A stretch of DNA of 64,000 nucleotides from Terriglobus roseus DSM 18391 (GTDB lineage: Bacteria; Acidobacteriota; Terriglobia; Terriglobales; Acidobacteriaceae). Positions 15,037 through 24,335 of this stretch are shown one piece after another. The notes under the pieces are model-generated. The model was not told where the DNA came from. It saw nothing but the letters and a program-made list of their open reading frames with translations, and searched no databases. Where the stretch lies: assembly GCF_000265425.1 (NCBI RefSeq), contig NC_018014.1, positions 2,914,001 through 2,978,000 of the forward strand. The letters run 5' to 3'. The translations under genes and the position numbers were made by a program. The first letter of the stretch is position 1. Each line of letters opens with the position of its first letter.

Positions 15037-16140
15037 TTACAGTCCGGCGCGCGTCTCGGACGCCATGTAGTCCACCACCGCGCGCAGGTCATTCGTCTCA
15101 CGCCAGACTTTCAACTGCCGGTCCGCCCCGCTGCCGTTTTCCAGCATCGTGCGAATGTAGTTGATTTCATTGCGCGATCCCAGTTCGTCGACCACGTCGT
15201 CGATGAAGTGCAGGTATTCCTCGATCAGTTCGCGCTCGGGCACCTCGGTCTCTTTGCCGAAGTCGATTAGTTTGCCATCCAAACCATATCGGACCGCCCG
15301 GAACTTGTTCTCCATCAGCAGCGCACGCGAGTACTGCCGAAAATCCACGTTGTTTGCGTGCAGACAGTGCAGCTTCATCGCCGTCGCCTGAATCAGAGCC
15401 GCAATCGCCACGGACTCCTCCGCCCTCATGGGGATGTCGCAAATGCGCACCTCGACCGTATTGAAGAATGGGTGTGGCCGAACGTCCCACCAGAGCTTCT
15501 TCGCGTTGTCGATGCTGTTCGTCTTGATCAGCAGATTCACATAGTTTTCGAATTCGGAGTACGAGGCGAAGCTGTCCGGCAGATTCGTACGCGGAAAGTT
15601 CTCAAACACCTTTGCGCGATAGCTCTTGTAACCCGTGTCCATGCCCAGCCAGAAGGGCGAATTCGTGGACAGCGCAAGGATGTGCGGAAGAAAGTAACGC
15701 AGAGAATTCATGATGCGAATGGCTGCCTCCCGATCCTCAATGCCCACGTGAACGTGCAGGCCAAAGATCAGGTTTGCGCGCGCCACCAGTTGTAGATCTT
15801 CCACGACCTTGTCGTAACGCGGATCGGGATAGATCTCCTGCTCACGCCAGTCAGCAAAGGGATGAGTCGCGCCCGCGACGAGCACCAGGCCATTCTCCTC
15901 AGCCAAACGAATCATATTGCGGCGAAGATCGTAAAGGTCTTCGCGAGCATCCTGGATGTTGTGGCAGACCCTCGTGCCGACCTCGATGACAGACTGGTGC
16001 ATCTCGGCTTTCACGCGCTCTTCCAGGCGCAGCTTGCCGTTCTCCAGCATCTCCGTCGCCACATGTGAGCGCAGATCGCGGGTCACGGGGTCAATGGTCT
16101 GGTACTCCTCTTCAATGCCCAACGTGAACGACGGTCGCAT
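15037..16140 (-). CDS. ybdK: YbdK-type carboxylate-amine ligase (glutamate-cysteine ligase 2 family)
   Basis: 367 aa with the GCS2 fold: FTLGIEEEYQTIDP at the N-terminus (the Glu-rich metal/ATP loop), VIEVGTRVCHN, ARANLIFGLHVHVGIEDRE, and WWDVRPHPFFNTVEVRICDIP near the centre. Enzymes of this family join a carboxylate to an amine with ATP. E. coli YbdK has weak glutamate-cysteine ligase activity in vitro, and the in vivo substrate is often unknown. It is the last gene of a leftward cluster with an ATP-grasp ligase and a hydrolase, which suggests a peptide-like product rather than glutathione. Confidence 0.9.
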   Translation of the reverse strand: MRPSFTLGIEEEYQTIDPVTRDLRSHVATEMLENGKLRLEERVKAEMHQSVIEVGTRVCHNIQDAREDLYDLRRNMIRLAEENGLVLVAGATHPFADWREQEIYPDPRYDKVVEDLQLVARANLIFGLHVHVGIEDREAAIRIMNSLRYFLPHILALSTNSPFWLGMDTGYKSYRAKVFENFPRTNLPDSFASYSEFENYVNLLIKTNSIDNAKKLWWDVRPHPFFNTVEVRICDIPMRAEESVAIAALIQATAMKLHCLHANNVDFRQYSRALLMENKFRAVRYGLDGKLIDFGKETEVPERELIEEYLHFIDDVVDELGSRNEINYIRTMLENGSGADRQLKVWRETNDLRAVVDYMASETRAGL

Positions 16141-16257
16141 AGCAAGCTCCGATGCCGCGCACTATTCCGGGAGTGGCTTTCCTATGTCGCCAGCCCGACA
16201 GAGCTACGGGTGAGAACGAGAGTAGCATCGAGCACCCGCACCGCACATCCTCAGGCG

Positions 16258-16779
16258 TCAGTTCCCGACGCTGCGATTCAGGTTCTCGTACCAACGTGTG
16301 GGGCGAACGAAAAAGACAAGCTCGCCGGGCTGCGTATGCACGGCCACATTACCGCAGGTATTTTCCGCGGCAACACCCGACTTAGCAACTTCGGTCATGT
16401 TGTATCCGCGCGGCGGAGCGTATCGAGCCGGTCGGCGGCAGTCGTTATAATCCACGCTGCTGACCAGAACACGCAGAGGATCGCCCACGGGCGCAGGCAT
16501 CAACCCGATGCCCTGCGCCCCTGTGGCAAACTCATACCCCGGGCCTGAAGGCTCGTCATACCAGAGCTTCACATGACCGTTCGCAATAGGCTGGCCATTG
16601 CGTCCATCAATCAAACGCACGCGAAAGACAAGCGAACCTGGAGGGGCATCGACAGATGCCGCACTCGCTGAAGACTTTGGCAGAGGTGGTACAGCAATGC
16701 CTGCGGGCGCACCCGTCTGCTGCTGCGCGCATGCCGTACTTGCAAGCACCAGAATCACCGCTGAGAGAAGGTGCTTCAT
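16258..16779 (-). CDS. Small secreted protein within the ATP-grasp/YbdK cluster
   Basis: 173 aa with an N-terminal signal (MKHLLSAVILVLASTACAQQ). The body (SLVFRVRLIDGRNGQPIANG, GHVKLWYD) resembles an Ig-like carboxypeptidase-regulatory fold, followed by LVFFVRPTRWYENL. Its start codon overlaps the stop of the ATP-grasp gene by four bases (ATGA), so the two are translationally coupled. No enzyme motif is visible. It may bind or display the product of the cluster, which is only inference. Confidence 0.75.
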   Translation of the reverse strand: MKHLLSAVILVLASTACAQQQTGAPAGIAVPPLPKSSASAASVDAPPGSLVFRVRLIDGRNGQPIANGHVKLWYDEPSGPGYEFATGAQGIGLMPAPVGDPLRVLVSSVDYNDCRRPARYAPPRGYNMTEVAKSGVAAENTCGNVAVHTQPGELVFFVRPTRWYENLNRSVGN

Positions 16780-17765
16780 TTGATCGATTTCTTCTGACGA
16801 GCAGCTTTCGCGGCCTCAGGTTGTACGTCTGGCTGATATCCCAGGAAGGAAGACCAGCGCAATTCCGGCAACTCGCCATCGTTCGCTTGCGCACGCTCAA
16901 TGGCAAGCTTTGCCACCTGCTCAACGATCCATTGAAAGTTTTCTTCACCAACAGAGTTCAGATCCGCATCCGGCGCCGGGTTCATGAAATCAATCGCGTA
17001 GGGAATGCCGTCTTCCACCGCAAATTCGACAGTGTTGAGGTCGTATCCAAGCGACCTGCACAGGGTGAGCGCATCCTTCTCCACGCGTGCAAGCAAGGCG
17101 GGCTCATAAGTCGGCGGATTCAGCACATAACGATCGGCGTGCGGGCGTGATGGATCGTACGGCATGATACGCACGTCTCTCTGTCCAACCACATAACAGC
17201 GAAAATACTCGCGGAACTTGACCGCAGCCTGCAGCGTCATGCAAAGGTCGCGCGTCTGGTCATACGCTTCAAAGAACTCGCGCTCATCGTGGACGTGAAA
17301 GACGTCCTTCCATCCACCACCGTCATGCGGTTTCAGAAACGCCGGAAAGCCGATGTAGTCGAAGACGCTCTTCCAGTCGTAGGGATACGGCAAATTCCGA
17401 AACGAGATGTCATTGGTGTCCGGCGGCATCTGCTTGCTCGGCAGAATGACTGTCTTCGGCACAGCGACACCTAGTTTCGCAGCCAAAGCGTAGTTGAAGA
17501 ACTTGTCGTCGGCGCTCCACCAGAACGGATTGTTGATGACATGCGTTCCGGTAAGAACCGCATTCTTCAGGTAAGCCCGGTAGAACGGAACGTCATGCGA
17601 GATGCGGTCGACAATGACGGAATAGCCGCACGGACAAGCCTCTTTGACCGAACCGATCTCAACAAACTCCGCTGTAATCCCATCCACATTCATGGAATTG
17701 ACCTTGTCCACAAAAGCCTGAGGGAAGGTGTTTTCCATGCCGAAGAGGATGCCGATCTTCTTCAT
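16776..17765 (-). CDS. ATP-grasp ligase of unknown substrate
   Basis: 329 aa. The N-terminus (MKKIGILFGMENTFPQAFVD) is a pre-ATP-grasp Rossmann-like domain. The central and C-terminal parts contain the ATP-grasp elements GFPAFLKPHDGGGWKDVF (ATP-lysine and Gly-rich loop), LNTVEFAVEDGIPYAIDFMN (metal-binding Glu, Asp and Asn) and NPAPDADLNS. Such enzymes form amide or peptide bonds through an acyl phosphate. The first part is reminiscent of RimK/glutathione-synthetase-like ligases. The substrate is not identifiable. AGGAGATAAG precedes ATG 17765, and it is coupled to the small secreted protein downstream. Confidence 0.82.
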   Translation of the reverse strand: MKKIGILFGMENTFPQAFVDKVNSMNVDGITAEFVEIGSVKEACPCGYSVIVDRISHDVPFYRAYLKNAVLTGTHVINNPFWWSADDKFFNYALAAKLGVAVPKTVILPSKQMPPDTNDISFRNLPYPYDWKSVFDYIGFPAFLKPHDGGGWKDVFHVHDEREFFEAYDQTRDLCMTLQAAVKFREYFRCYVVGQRDVRIMPYDPSRPHADRYVLNPPTYEPALLARVEKDALTLCRSLGYDLNTVEFAVEDGIPYAIDFMNPAPDADLNSVGEENFQWIVEQVAKLAIERAQANDGELPELRWSSFLGYQPDVQPEAAKAARQKKSIK

Positions 17766-17880
17766 TCTTATCTCCTAAGTTGGTGGATGCGTTACGGCGG
17801 AGTTCTGTAGTTTCTGGCTTCGTAGTCTCTGGACGCGAGCCGGCTTCCCGGCGTGTGAGGAGAACGAAAAACCCCAACTC

Positions 17881-18591
17881 CTAGAGATAAGTCTGAAGCA
17901 TTCTCCGCCACCAGGGCCAGTCATGCCCCGTGTTGTCACCCCAAACATCCAGACGGACGGGGATGCCCTTGCTCCGCATCATGGCGGCGAGGCGCTCGTT
18001 GTCGTTCCAGCATTGGTCGTGTTGCCCGGTCGCCAGGACGTAGGTGTTGTGCCGGAACTTATCCAGATACCAGGGGTCGTTCAGATTTGGCAGAAAGTCC
18101 ATAGGCAGCGTGTAATAGACATCGTCGTCGTAGTGCCCTCGCAGGAAACGCGCCAGATCAAACGCACCGCCCATTGAGAGCATGGCGTTGATCTTGTCCG
18201 GGTGGCGCAGCGCCATGCTGGCCGCGTGAAAGCCGCCAAATGAGCAGCCAGTCATCGCTACCATCTGGTTCCAGTTCTTGTGGCGAACCTGCGGCAGCAC
18301 CTCGTGCATGATGTATTGCTCATACTGCAGGTGCCGTGCGATCTGCCAGCGCCCGCTGACGCCCCGGTTGTACCAGCTTTCGCTGTCAACAGAGTCAACG
18401 CACCACAGCTGGATCTGGCCGCGGTTAATCTTGTTTTCGATTGCGGCCACCATGCCCTGATCTTCAAACTCATAGAAGCGGCCGCAGGACGTGGGAAAGA
18501 CGATTACGGGCAAGCCGTCATGCCCAAAGACAAGGCGCTCCATTGGCCGGCCCAAGGCAGCAGAGTGGTCGACGTGGTATTCGCGGTGCAT
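17881..18591 (-). CDS. Alpha/beta-hydrolase (esterase family)
   Basis: 236 aa cytoplasmic hydrolase. The nucleophile elbow is TGCSFGGFHA (Ser in G-C-S-F-G). The likely catalytic His lies near the C-terminus in DNTGHDWPWWRRM, and an Asp candidate is in ATGQHDQCWNDNERL. The N-terminus (HDGLPVIVFPTSCGRFYEFEDQ) is typical of the esterase-D/PHB-depolymerase-like group. It is the first gene of the leftward cluster, 115 bases upstream of the ATP-grasp ligase. The pairing suggests it cleaves or cyclises the ligase product. That role is inferred. Confidence 0.85.
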   Translation of the reverse strand: MHREYHVDHSAALGRPMERLVFGHDGLPVIVFPTSCGRFYEFEDQGMVAAIENKINRGQIQLWCVDSVDSESWYNRGVSGRWQIARHLQYEQYIMHEVLPQVRHKNWNQMVAMTGCSFGGFHAASMALRHPDKINAMLSMGGAFDLARFLRGHYDDDVYYTLPMDFLPNLNDPWYLDKFRHNTYVLATGQHDQCWNDNERLAAMMRSKGIPVRLDVWGDNTGHDWPWWRRMLQTYL

Positions 18592-18647
18592 ATGCGTTGC
18601 CCTCCGGCAAAAGCCTGCTCTGGTACCCTTCGAAGGAATCTTAGTTC

Positions 18648-19505
18648 ATGGAAATCGTTGCCTCCCAGCCCGACACTCACACGGAAATCACCCCGCCGGG
18701 ACCACGAATGGCAGAGGTCGCAGCGCAGGGCCGCTACCTTCGGATCTGTGACTGGGAGTCTCAGTACCTTCCCAATCCTCGAGACCTCTTCCTTTATCTG
18801 CCCGAAGCCTACCTCCTCGAACCCGAGCGCAGCTTCCCGGTCTTAGTTCTGCATGACGGGCAGAATCTCTTTGACGGTGACCTGGCCTACGTAAAAGGCA
18901 GCACATGGCGTGCGGGCACTACAGCAGATGAAGAGATCGCTGCAGGTCGCGTCGAACCCTTGATCCTGGTCGGCGTAGCGAACACCGGCGCAACTCGGAT
19001 GGCGGACTATACCCCTACGCCCGACCCAAGGCTCGGTGGCGGAAGAGGCCCCTTCTACGCGCAACTGCTGATAGAAGAACTCCTCCCGATGTTGCGCGCC
19101 GAGTATCGCGTGCTTTCAGGCGCAGACCACACAGGTATAGCTGGCTCATCCCTGGGTGGCCTCATCTCCTTGGCGATAGGTCTCAAGTCCCCGAACGTCT
19201 TCGGTCGCATTGGCGTGCTGTCTCCATCCATCTGGTGGGACAACCGCTCGATTCTGCGCGACGTTCGCTCGCTGAAGAGCCGCCTGCCCCTCCGCATTTG
19301 GCTGGATATGGGTACGGGCGAGGGCCTGCGTCACGTTCGCGACGCCGATTTGCTCTCGCAATTGCTTCTAGGCAAAGGGTGGCGGGAGGGAAACGACCTT
19401 CTGTACAGGAAGTTTCCGGGGGCGATTCATAATGAGGATGCCTGGGCAGATCGGTTCGCCGAGGTTCTGCAATTTCTTTTTCCGGACATGGGGAATCGCA
19501 GGTGA
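18648..19505 (+). CDS. Alpha/beta-hydrolase, enterochelin-esterase-like
   Basis: 285 aa from ATG 18648 after GAAGGAATC. The fold signature is LYLPEAYLLEPERSFPVLVL followed by HDGQNLFD, the nucleophile is GIAGSSLGGLISLAIG (Ser), and the C-terminal FPGAIHNEDAW supplies the probable His. This is the esterase group that includes enterochelin esterase (Fes) and tributyrin esterases. No signal peptide is evident. It diverges from the other hydrolase with only 56 bases between start codons, so the two probably share a control region and may act on the same compound. Confidence 0.85.
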   Translation: MEIVASQPDTHTEITPPGPRMAEVAAQGRYLRICDWESQYLPNPRDLFLYLPEAYLLEPERSFPVLVLHDGQNLFDGDLAYVKGSTWRAGTTADEEIAAGRVEPLILVGVANTGATRMADYTPTPDPRLGGGRGPFYAQLLIEELLPMLRAEYRVLSGADHTGIAGSSLGGLISLAIGLKSPNVFGRIGVLSPSIWWDNRSILRDVRSLKSRLPLRIWLDMGTGEGLRHVRDADLLSQLLLGKGWREGNDLLYRKFPGAIHNEDAWADRFAEVLQFLFPDMGNRR

Positions 19506-19518
19506 TCCCACAGCCGCC

Positions 19519-19547
19519 TTGTATTCCGGCGAAAAATGGCCCACAAT
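19519..19547 (+). promoter_or_regulatory. Candidate sigma-70 promoter of rpsP
   Basis: TTGTAT (19519-19524), 17 bases, then CACAAT (19542-19547), about 127 bases before the rpsP start. Consensus match only. Confidence 0.35.
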
Positions 19548-19674
19548 AGATTGGTTGGAAAGAGCTGCGCGCCGAAGCGTTTCCCCGGCCGGCAGAATCT
19601 CTGCCGCGGCAGTTGGCCCCGTCGAACGGGGTAACCGAGACATCTTTCAGAGTGAGGAAGTAAAAACAGTGGTC

Positions 19675-19932
19675 ATGATTCGTCTGGCGCGCGTAGGCGC
19701 CACCAAGCAGCCGTACTATCGCATCGTCGTCATCGAGAAGGATCGCGCCCGCAACGGCCGTTCCATCGAAGTGGTTGGTACCTACAATCCCCGCACCGAG
19801 CCCGCAACTGTCGAGCTCAAGCACGATCGCATTGCCTACTGGACCGGCGTCGGCGCACAGATGTCGGACATCGTCGCCAAGCTTGTGAAGAATGCACCCG
19901 CGCCGGCAGCTGCCGAGCCCGTAGCAGCATAA
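19675..19932 (+). CDS. rpsP: 30S ribosomal protein S16
   Basis: 85 aa (MIRLARVGATKQPYYRIVVI, then RNGRSIEVVGTYNPRTEPA), the full S16 pattern. ATG 19675 is used. An in-frame GTG at 19669 lies at better spacing from AGGAAG and could be the real start, adding two residues. It is the first gene of the usual rpsP-khpA-rimM-trmD-rplS order, but a terminator separates it from khpA. Confidence 0.97.
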   Translation: MIRLARVGATKQPYYRIVVIEKDRARNGRSIEVVGTYNPRTEPATVELKHDRIAYWTGVGAQMSDIVAKLVKNAPAPAAAEPVAA

Positions 19933-19949
19933 TCTCCCATTGCGGTACA

Positions 19950-19995
19950 AAGGCCACGTTTCTGTCGCAAAAACGCGATTTAGACGTGGCTTTTT
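19950..19995 (+). terminator. Terminator after rpsP
   Basis: GCCACGT (19953-19959) and ACGTGGC (19984-19990) close a long stem with an inner TCGC/GCGA pairing, followed by TTTTT (19991-19995). It probably raises rpsP levels relative to the processing genes downstream. Confidence 0.75.
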
Positions 19996-20135
19996 CCTTG
20001 CTTGCAAGGCCATACCCCTGTAGAAACTTTTTAAGTGGAAGCTGTATCCCTTTAGCAACCATCCAACTGATCACTGGCGCTGCGCGGTAGCGCCTCCAGC
20101 CGCAAGAGCGGATCAAGTTCACCCCCAAGGTACGT

Positions 20136-20405
20136 ATGACGGACAATCCCCTCCCCGGTTCTGTGCAACAGATGTGTGACTTAATGACTGGCATGGCGAC
20201 CGCCTTGGTGGACCAACCGGACAAGGTCCGTGTTGAAGCGGAAACCTTCGAGACCGAGACGGTGTTGCGGCTGTACGTCGCCACCGATGATCTCGGCAAG
20301 CTCATCGGCAAACAGGGTCGCACAGCGCGGTCACTGCGCACGATTCTTGGTGCCGCCGGCAGCAAGCTACAGCAGCGCTTCAGCCTCGATGTGCAGTCCG
20401 AATAG
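20136..20405 (+). CDS. khpA: KH-domain RNA-binding protein KhpA
   Basis: 89 aa single KH domain with the RNA-binding loop DDLGKLIGKQGRTARSLRT (GxxG = GKQG). This is the small KH protein (YlqC/KhpA) found beside rpsP and rimM in many bacteria, which acts as a global RNA chaperone, often with KhpB. The stop codon is directly followed by the rimM start, so the two are co-translated. Confidence 0.93.
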   Translation: MTDNPLPGSVQQMCDLMTGMATALVDQPDKVRVEAETFETETVLRLYVATDDLGKLIGKQGRTARSLRTILGAAGSKLQQRFSLDVQSE

Positions 20406-20975
20406 ATGATTCCGCAGACAAATGATTGGGTGACACTGGCCCGCGTCGTCCGTCCGCAGGGTCGACGCGGTGAGGTTCTTTGTGACCTCTTCACGGACTT
20501 CCCGGACCAGTTCAAAGATCGTCCCAACGTATCCCTCCTCGCGCCCAGCGGCCTCCGCACGGATGCGGTCGTCCAGGATCACTGGCTGCCTGTAGGCCGA
20601 AGCGCCGGTCGAATCGTACTGAAGTTCGCAGGTTACGACTCCATCACCGATGCCGAAAAGCTTACTAAGGCCGAAGCGCAAATCCCTGCCGAAGAACGAG
20701 TTGCGTTGGATGAGCAAACGTACTACGTGAACGATCTGATCGGGTGCATCATGACCGACGGCGAGATCGAGATCGGGAAAGTAGATGACATGCACTTCCC
20801 GCAGGATCCCCAGGGTCGCCGCATCGAAACAGCAGCATCCATCTTCGTTGTGACCCGGGCAAACGGCGATGAAGTCATGATCCCCTTCGCCAATGAGTTC
20901 ATCGCAAAGATCGACATCGCTGCGAAGCGGATTGAGATGCGCCTGCCGCAGGGCCTTGTCGACATGAACGGCTAG
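20406..20975 (+). CDS. rimM: 16S rRNA processing protein RimM
   Basis: 189 aa. The N-terminal beta-barrel (VTLARVVRPQGRRGEVLCDL) is followed by a PRC-barrel domain (YYVNDLIGCIMTDGEIEIGK, ANGDEVMIPFANEFIAKIDI), the standard RimM arrangement. It binds S19 and helps mature the 30S head. It has no own ribosome site because it begins right at the khpA stop. Confidence 0.95.
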   Translation: MIPQTNDWVTLARVVRPQGRRGEVLCDLFTDFPDQFKDRPNVSLLAPSGLRTDAVVQDHWLPVGRSAGRIVLKFAGYDSITDAEKLTKAEAQIPAEERVALDEQTYYVNDLIGCIMTDGEIEIGKVDDMHFPQDPQGRRIETAASIFVVTRANGDEVMIPFANEFIAKIDIAAKRIEMRLPQGLVDMNG

Positions 20976-21015
20976 CTGCAGCAGCCAGCAATCCAACCGA
21001 TGAAAGAATAGCGGC

Positions 21016-21885
21016 ATGCCGTCCGAAACCAGCATAACGACTGCAGCCGAACCGAAGCAGACTCTCCGCTTCGATATCGTGACGATCTTTCCTGACTTCT
21101 TTGAAAGCACACTCCGCAACGGAGTGGTCGCGCGCGCGTTGAACAGCGGCATCGCACAGATCGGCACCGTCGATCTGCGCAGCTTTACCCACGATCGCCA
21201 CCGCACGGTCGATGACCGCCCGTTCGGCGGCGGCGAAGGCATGGTGCTGAAACCCGAGCCACTCTCCGAGGCGATTGAGTCTCTGGGGCTGTCGCCCAAG
21301 CCCCTCCGCGATCCCAGGCGAGAGACGGTGATCCTGCTCTCTGCACAGGGATCACGGTTCACACAGGCGGTGGCCCATGAGTTGAAGTCGATGGATCGCG
21401 TCGTTCTGGTCTGCGGGCGATACGAAGGGGTAGACGAACGCGTCAACCAGATGCACTGCGACCGCGAACTCTCCATCGGCGACTACGTCCTCTCGGGCGG
21501 AGAACTCGGCGCTGCCATCATCGTGGACGCCGTCACGCGGCTCCTGCCGGGCGTTCTTGGGAACCCGGACTCCGCACATTACGAGAGCTTCGGCCACGCC
21601 CACGACTCCGATCGCGCTGAGAACGCACCTCCACAAGCCGTTGCAGCATCTGCCGGATTGCTCGACTACCCTCACTACACGCGACCGGCCGAGTTTCGCG
21701 GAGTCGCCATCCCCGACGTCCTCGCAGCCGGCGATCATCTAGCCATTCGGCGCTGGCGCAGGCAACAGGCTCTCCTGAAAACGCTGCAAAATCGTCCCGA
21801 CCTGCTGGCTGAGGCACCGCTGACCAAGGAGGATCGCAGGTTTCTTGAAAGCCTACGCAGATCCGCCGAGCCGAACCAACAGTGA
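21016..21885 (+). CDS. trmD: tRNA (guanine-37-N1)-methyltransferase
   Basis: 289 aa SPOUT methyltransferase that makes m1G37 in tRNAs and prevents +1 frameshifting. Key segments are [44 protein letters not shown] and the knot region [20 protein letters not shown]. The C-terminal helical domain ([20 protein letters not shown]) binds the tRNA. A short N-terminal extension of about 17 residues precedes the core. It follows rimM by 40 bases. Confidence 0.96.
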   Translation: MPSETSITTAAEPKQTLRFDIVTIFPDFFESTLRNGVVARALNSGIAQIGTVDLRSFTHDRHRTVDDRPFGGGEGMVLKPEPLSEAIESLGLSPKPLRDPRRETVILLSAQGSRFTQAVAHELKSMDRVVLVCGRYEGVDERVNQMHCDRELSIGDYVLSGGELGAAIIVDAVTRLLPGVLGNPDSAHYESFGHAHDSDRAENAPPQAVAASAGLLDYPHYTRPAEFRGVAIPDVLAAGDHLAIRRWRRQQALLKTLQNRPDLLAEAPLTKEDRRFLESLRRSAEPNQQ

Positions 21886-21982
21886 TTCCCTTGCAGGAAA
21901 GTCGCTTTCGCCATATCGGATATTGTTTTTCGGCGTTATTTGGGATAAACTGATCCACGACTCTAAGTAAGGAAACAGCATT

Positions 21983-22339
21983 ATGTCGATTCACCCCATC
22001 ATGCAGAAGCTCGCGGCTAAGCTCGAGCGCACTGACCTTCCGGAATTCGCTCCGGGCGATACCGTCCGCGTGCAGGTAAAGATCAAGGAAGGCGACAAAG
22101 AGCGTCTTCAGGCATTCGAGGGCATGTGCATCGCCCGTAAGAATGGCCCCCAGGGTTCCTTCACCGTGCGCAAGATGAGCTTCGGCCAGGGCGTGGAGCG
22201 TATCTTCCCGTTCAACTCGAAGGTCGTCGACAAGGTCGAGAAGGTTCGCTCGTACGAAGTGCGTCGCGCCAAGCTGTTCTACCTCCGTGGTCTGCGCGGT
22301 AAGGCCGCCCGTCTGCGCGAAGTGGGCCGCACCGCTTAA
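21983..22339 (+). CDS. rplS: 50S ribosomal protein L19
   Basis: 118 aa. [20 protein letters not shown] leads into [20 protein letters not shown] and the conserved [23 protein letters not shown] and [21 protein letters not shown] 21983 follows AAGGAAACAGC. The 97-base gap from trmD leaves room for an extra promoter. A strong terminator ends the operon. Confidence 0.97.
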   Translation: MSIHPIMQKLAAKLERTDLPEFAPGDTVRVQVKIKEGDKERLQAFEGMCIARKNGPQGSFTVRKMSFGQGVERIFPFNSKVVDKVEKVRSYEVRRAKLFYLRGLRGKAARLREVGRTA

Positions 22340-22359
22340 GCTTCTTCCACCTCAATGAG

Positions 22360-22386
22360 ACGAGCGCCCCTTGGGCGCTCGTTTTT
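22360..22386 (+). terminator. Rho-independent terminator of the rplS operon
   Basis: ACGAGCGCCC CTT GGGCGCTCGT followed by TTTT, about 20 bases after the rplS stop. Confidence 0.93.
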
Positions 22387-22403
22387 CGTTGCTGTTCACT
22401 TAT

Positions 22404-23348
22404 TTACTTCGCGGGGCTTGGCTCCGCCGCTGGAACCGCTTGAGCAGCCGGCGAGAAACCCGGCACCTTGCCGCAGTTGGTAATGCAGACCGCTGTTGCC
22501 AGCTTTGGTCGCATGCCCGTCGGCAGCGGTGGAGCTACCGTAGCTTCCTTGTTCTCTATCCGCTTTGCGCCGGGCCACTCGTACGGAGCACCGGCCGTGC
22601 TCCCGTAACCCATCACGGGATAGCGCGAATCCTCGGTGTATTGCGGATCGAACTTCACCCAGGCTGACTCGGGCTTCTTGCCGGTCAACGGCTTTTCCGA
22701 CGCGAGTTGAAACTCGTGGTCGCCCACCTTAACGCTCAGTGTATTTTCACGGAACGCGTCCTTCTGCTCCAGCGAGCCCGGAAAGGCAGACTGCGATACG
22801 ATCACCGTGCCAATGGTTGGTGCGGAAAGATAGATGAACTTCAGGTCCGGTATGTCGTGATTCAGACGAGCCTTGCCCGTCCATCCATCCACTGTCATTG
22901 TGCCGTCGACGATGCTGATGGGATGGGACTTCGCCACCTTGATCTTCGACTTAACTCGCTTGCCCTTCTTGTTGTAGAGCACAGGTAAAGGGCGCGCATC
23001 GGGGCCGACCAACGGCGTTCCGTCGAAACTCGCTTCATACTCGCCACGCCACGTCATACCAGACGCCGCGAGATCTTCGACGCTCGGAGGGTTCGGCTCC
23101 ATACCCGCCGGTAACACCTTCAAAGTGTGTGCGGAGGGCTCATCGTTTTCAGCCGCCGCAAGACCAGGTGCCGGATCCGCGGACGCCGGATCGCCCTTAG
23201 GCGTTGGTGTCGGCGCCACTTGGGCAGGCTTGGACTCCTTGCCCGTCGGTGGCTCGACAGTCGTCGCGGGGGAGTTTTGGGAAACGGCACAGGCAGGCAG
23301 AAGAGCAAAGGCCGCCAAGGTCAAACTGAGGCAGCGGGGACTGCGCAT
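22404..23348 (-). CDS. Secreted or lipid-anchored protein of unknown function
   Basis: 314 aa from ATG 23348, which follows GGAG. The ATG eight codons upstream is less likely. The signal sequence is MRSPRCLSLTLAAFALLPAC. Cys20 could be a lipid-anchor site, although Pro at -2 is unusual for a lipobox. A Pro/Ala-rich low-complexity segment spans ~25-70. The rest (GMTWRGEYEASFDGTPLVGP, GTVIVSQSAFPGSLEQKDAF) is beta-rich with two Cys near the end (VCITNCGK). No known domain was recognised. Confidence 0.65.
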   Translation of the reverse strand: MRSPRCLSLTLAAFALLPACAVSQNSPATTVEPPTGKESKPAQVAPTPTPKGDPASADPAPGLAAAENDEPSAHTLKVLPAGMEPNPPSVEDLAASGMTWRGEYEASFDGTPLVGPDARPLPVLYNKKGKRVKSKIKVAKSHPISIVDGTMTVDGWTGKARLNHDIPDLKFIYLSAPTIGTVIVSQSAFPGSLEQKDAFRENTLSVKVGDHEFQLASEKPLTGKKPESAWVKFDPQYTEDSRYPVMGYGSTAGAPYEWPGAKRIENKEATVAPPLPTGMRPKLATAVCITNCGKVPGFSPAAQAVPAAEPSPAK

Positions 23349-23549
23349 GGGGTCTCCATTAGAAAGTATCAACGTTGCGAGAGTATCCTGCGGAACATCG
23401 ATTGTGTAGAGAGACTAGCGCTGGCCAGCACGAGTCGTCCACGGCGCATCTCCATCCCTTCAACGCGGCCTGCCATGGAGATCAACCTGCTGTGCGGCGG
23501 CGTCTGCCTGTGATGCTGCCGCAGCCTTTGCTTTGTACACTGGTAGAGC

Positions 23550-24335
23550 ATGGCGACCATCCCCACAGACCTTCGTCGCAAGCGCCCGATGATTCCCGAA
23601 GGGCAGACCAAGCAGCAGATGCTGCGAGACCTCGTCTGCTCTGACGCACCCGAGCAGGCGCTGCGTTACCACGGCTTCTGCTGCATCGCCGGCGTGGACG
23701 AAGTGGGCCGCGGCGCGTTGTTCGGTTCCGTGGTGGCCGCAGCGGTCGTGCTGCCGCCACGCACCTCGAAGCTGCAGCGCCTCGGTCTTCGCGACAGCAA
23801 GCAACTGACCCGCGAGGAACGTGAACTCCTGGACCGCGAAATCCGCAAGTGTGCCATCGCCTTTGCGGTGGGGGAGGTCGACTCCGAGACCATCGACCGG
23901 ATCAACATCTACCAGGCCTCGCGCCTGGCTATGCGTTTGGCAGTCGACCAACTAGGCTGCGTCCCGGATCACTTGCTCATCGACGCGATGCGGATCGACC
24001 ATCCCTGCGCGCAGACCAAGCTCATCTACGGGGATTCCCTGTCCGTGTCGATCGCTGCAGCATCAGTGTTGGCTAAGGTCTATCGCGATGCGCAGATGCG
24101 CGAGTGGCACCTCGCACACCCGCAGTACGGCCTCGCATCTCATAAGGGCTACGCCACGCCGGAACATCGCCGCGCGCTGGAAGAACACGGCCCGACCCCC
24201 TTGCACCGCAGATCCTTTGCTCCGGTGGCAAAGTTCTTCGGGGACGAGACCCTGGAACAAGCTGTAGTGATGACTGATCTGTTGTTCGATGATGCCGAGT
24301 TACAGGAGGAGTTGGAACCTTGTCAAAGCGCCTGA
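23550..24335 (+). CDS. rnhB: Ribonuclease HII
   Basis: 261 aa. It removes single ribonucleotides and RNA from RNA-DNA hybrids. The catalytic segment GVDEVGRGALFGSVVAAAVV supplies Asp-Glu, and DSKQLTREER and DHLLIDAMRID supply further acidic residues. SVLAKVYRDAQM is also conserved. An N-terminal extension of about 45 residues precedes the core. The next gene overlaps the stop by 16 bases. Confidence 0.94.
   Translation: MATIPTDLRRKRPMIPEGQTKQQMLRDLVCSDAPEQALRYHGFCCIAGVDEVGRGALFGSVVAAAVVLPPRTSKLQRLGLRDSKQLTREERELLDREIRKCAIAFAVGEVDSETIDRINIYQASRLAMRLAVDQLGCVPDHLLIDAMRIDHPCAQTKLIYGDSLSVSIAAASVLAKVYRDAQMREWHLAHPQYGLASHKGYATPEHRRALEEHGPTPLHRRSFAPVAKFFGDETLEQAVVMTDLLFDDAELQEELEPCQSA

Noticed and set aside
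21923..21949. Promoter TTGTTT...GATAAA before rplS
   Set aside because: Spacer is 15 bases and the -10 match is weak; not enough to list.
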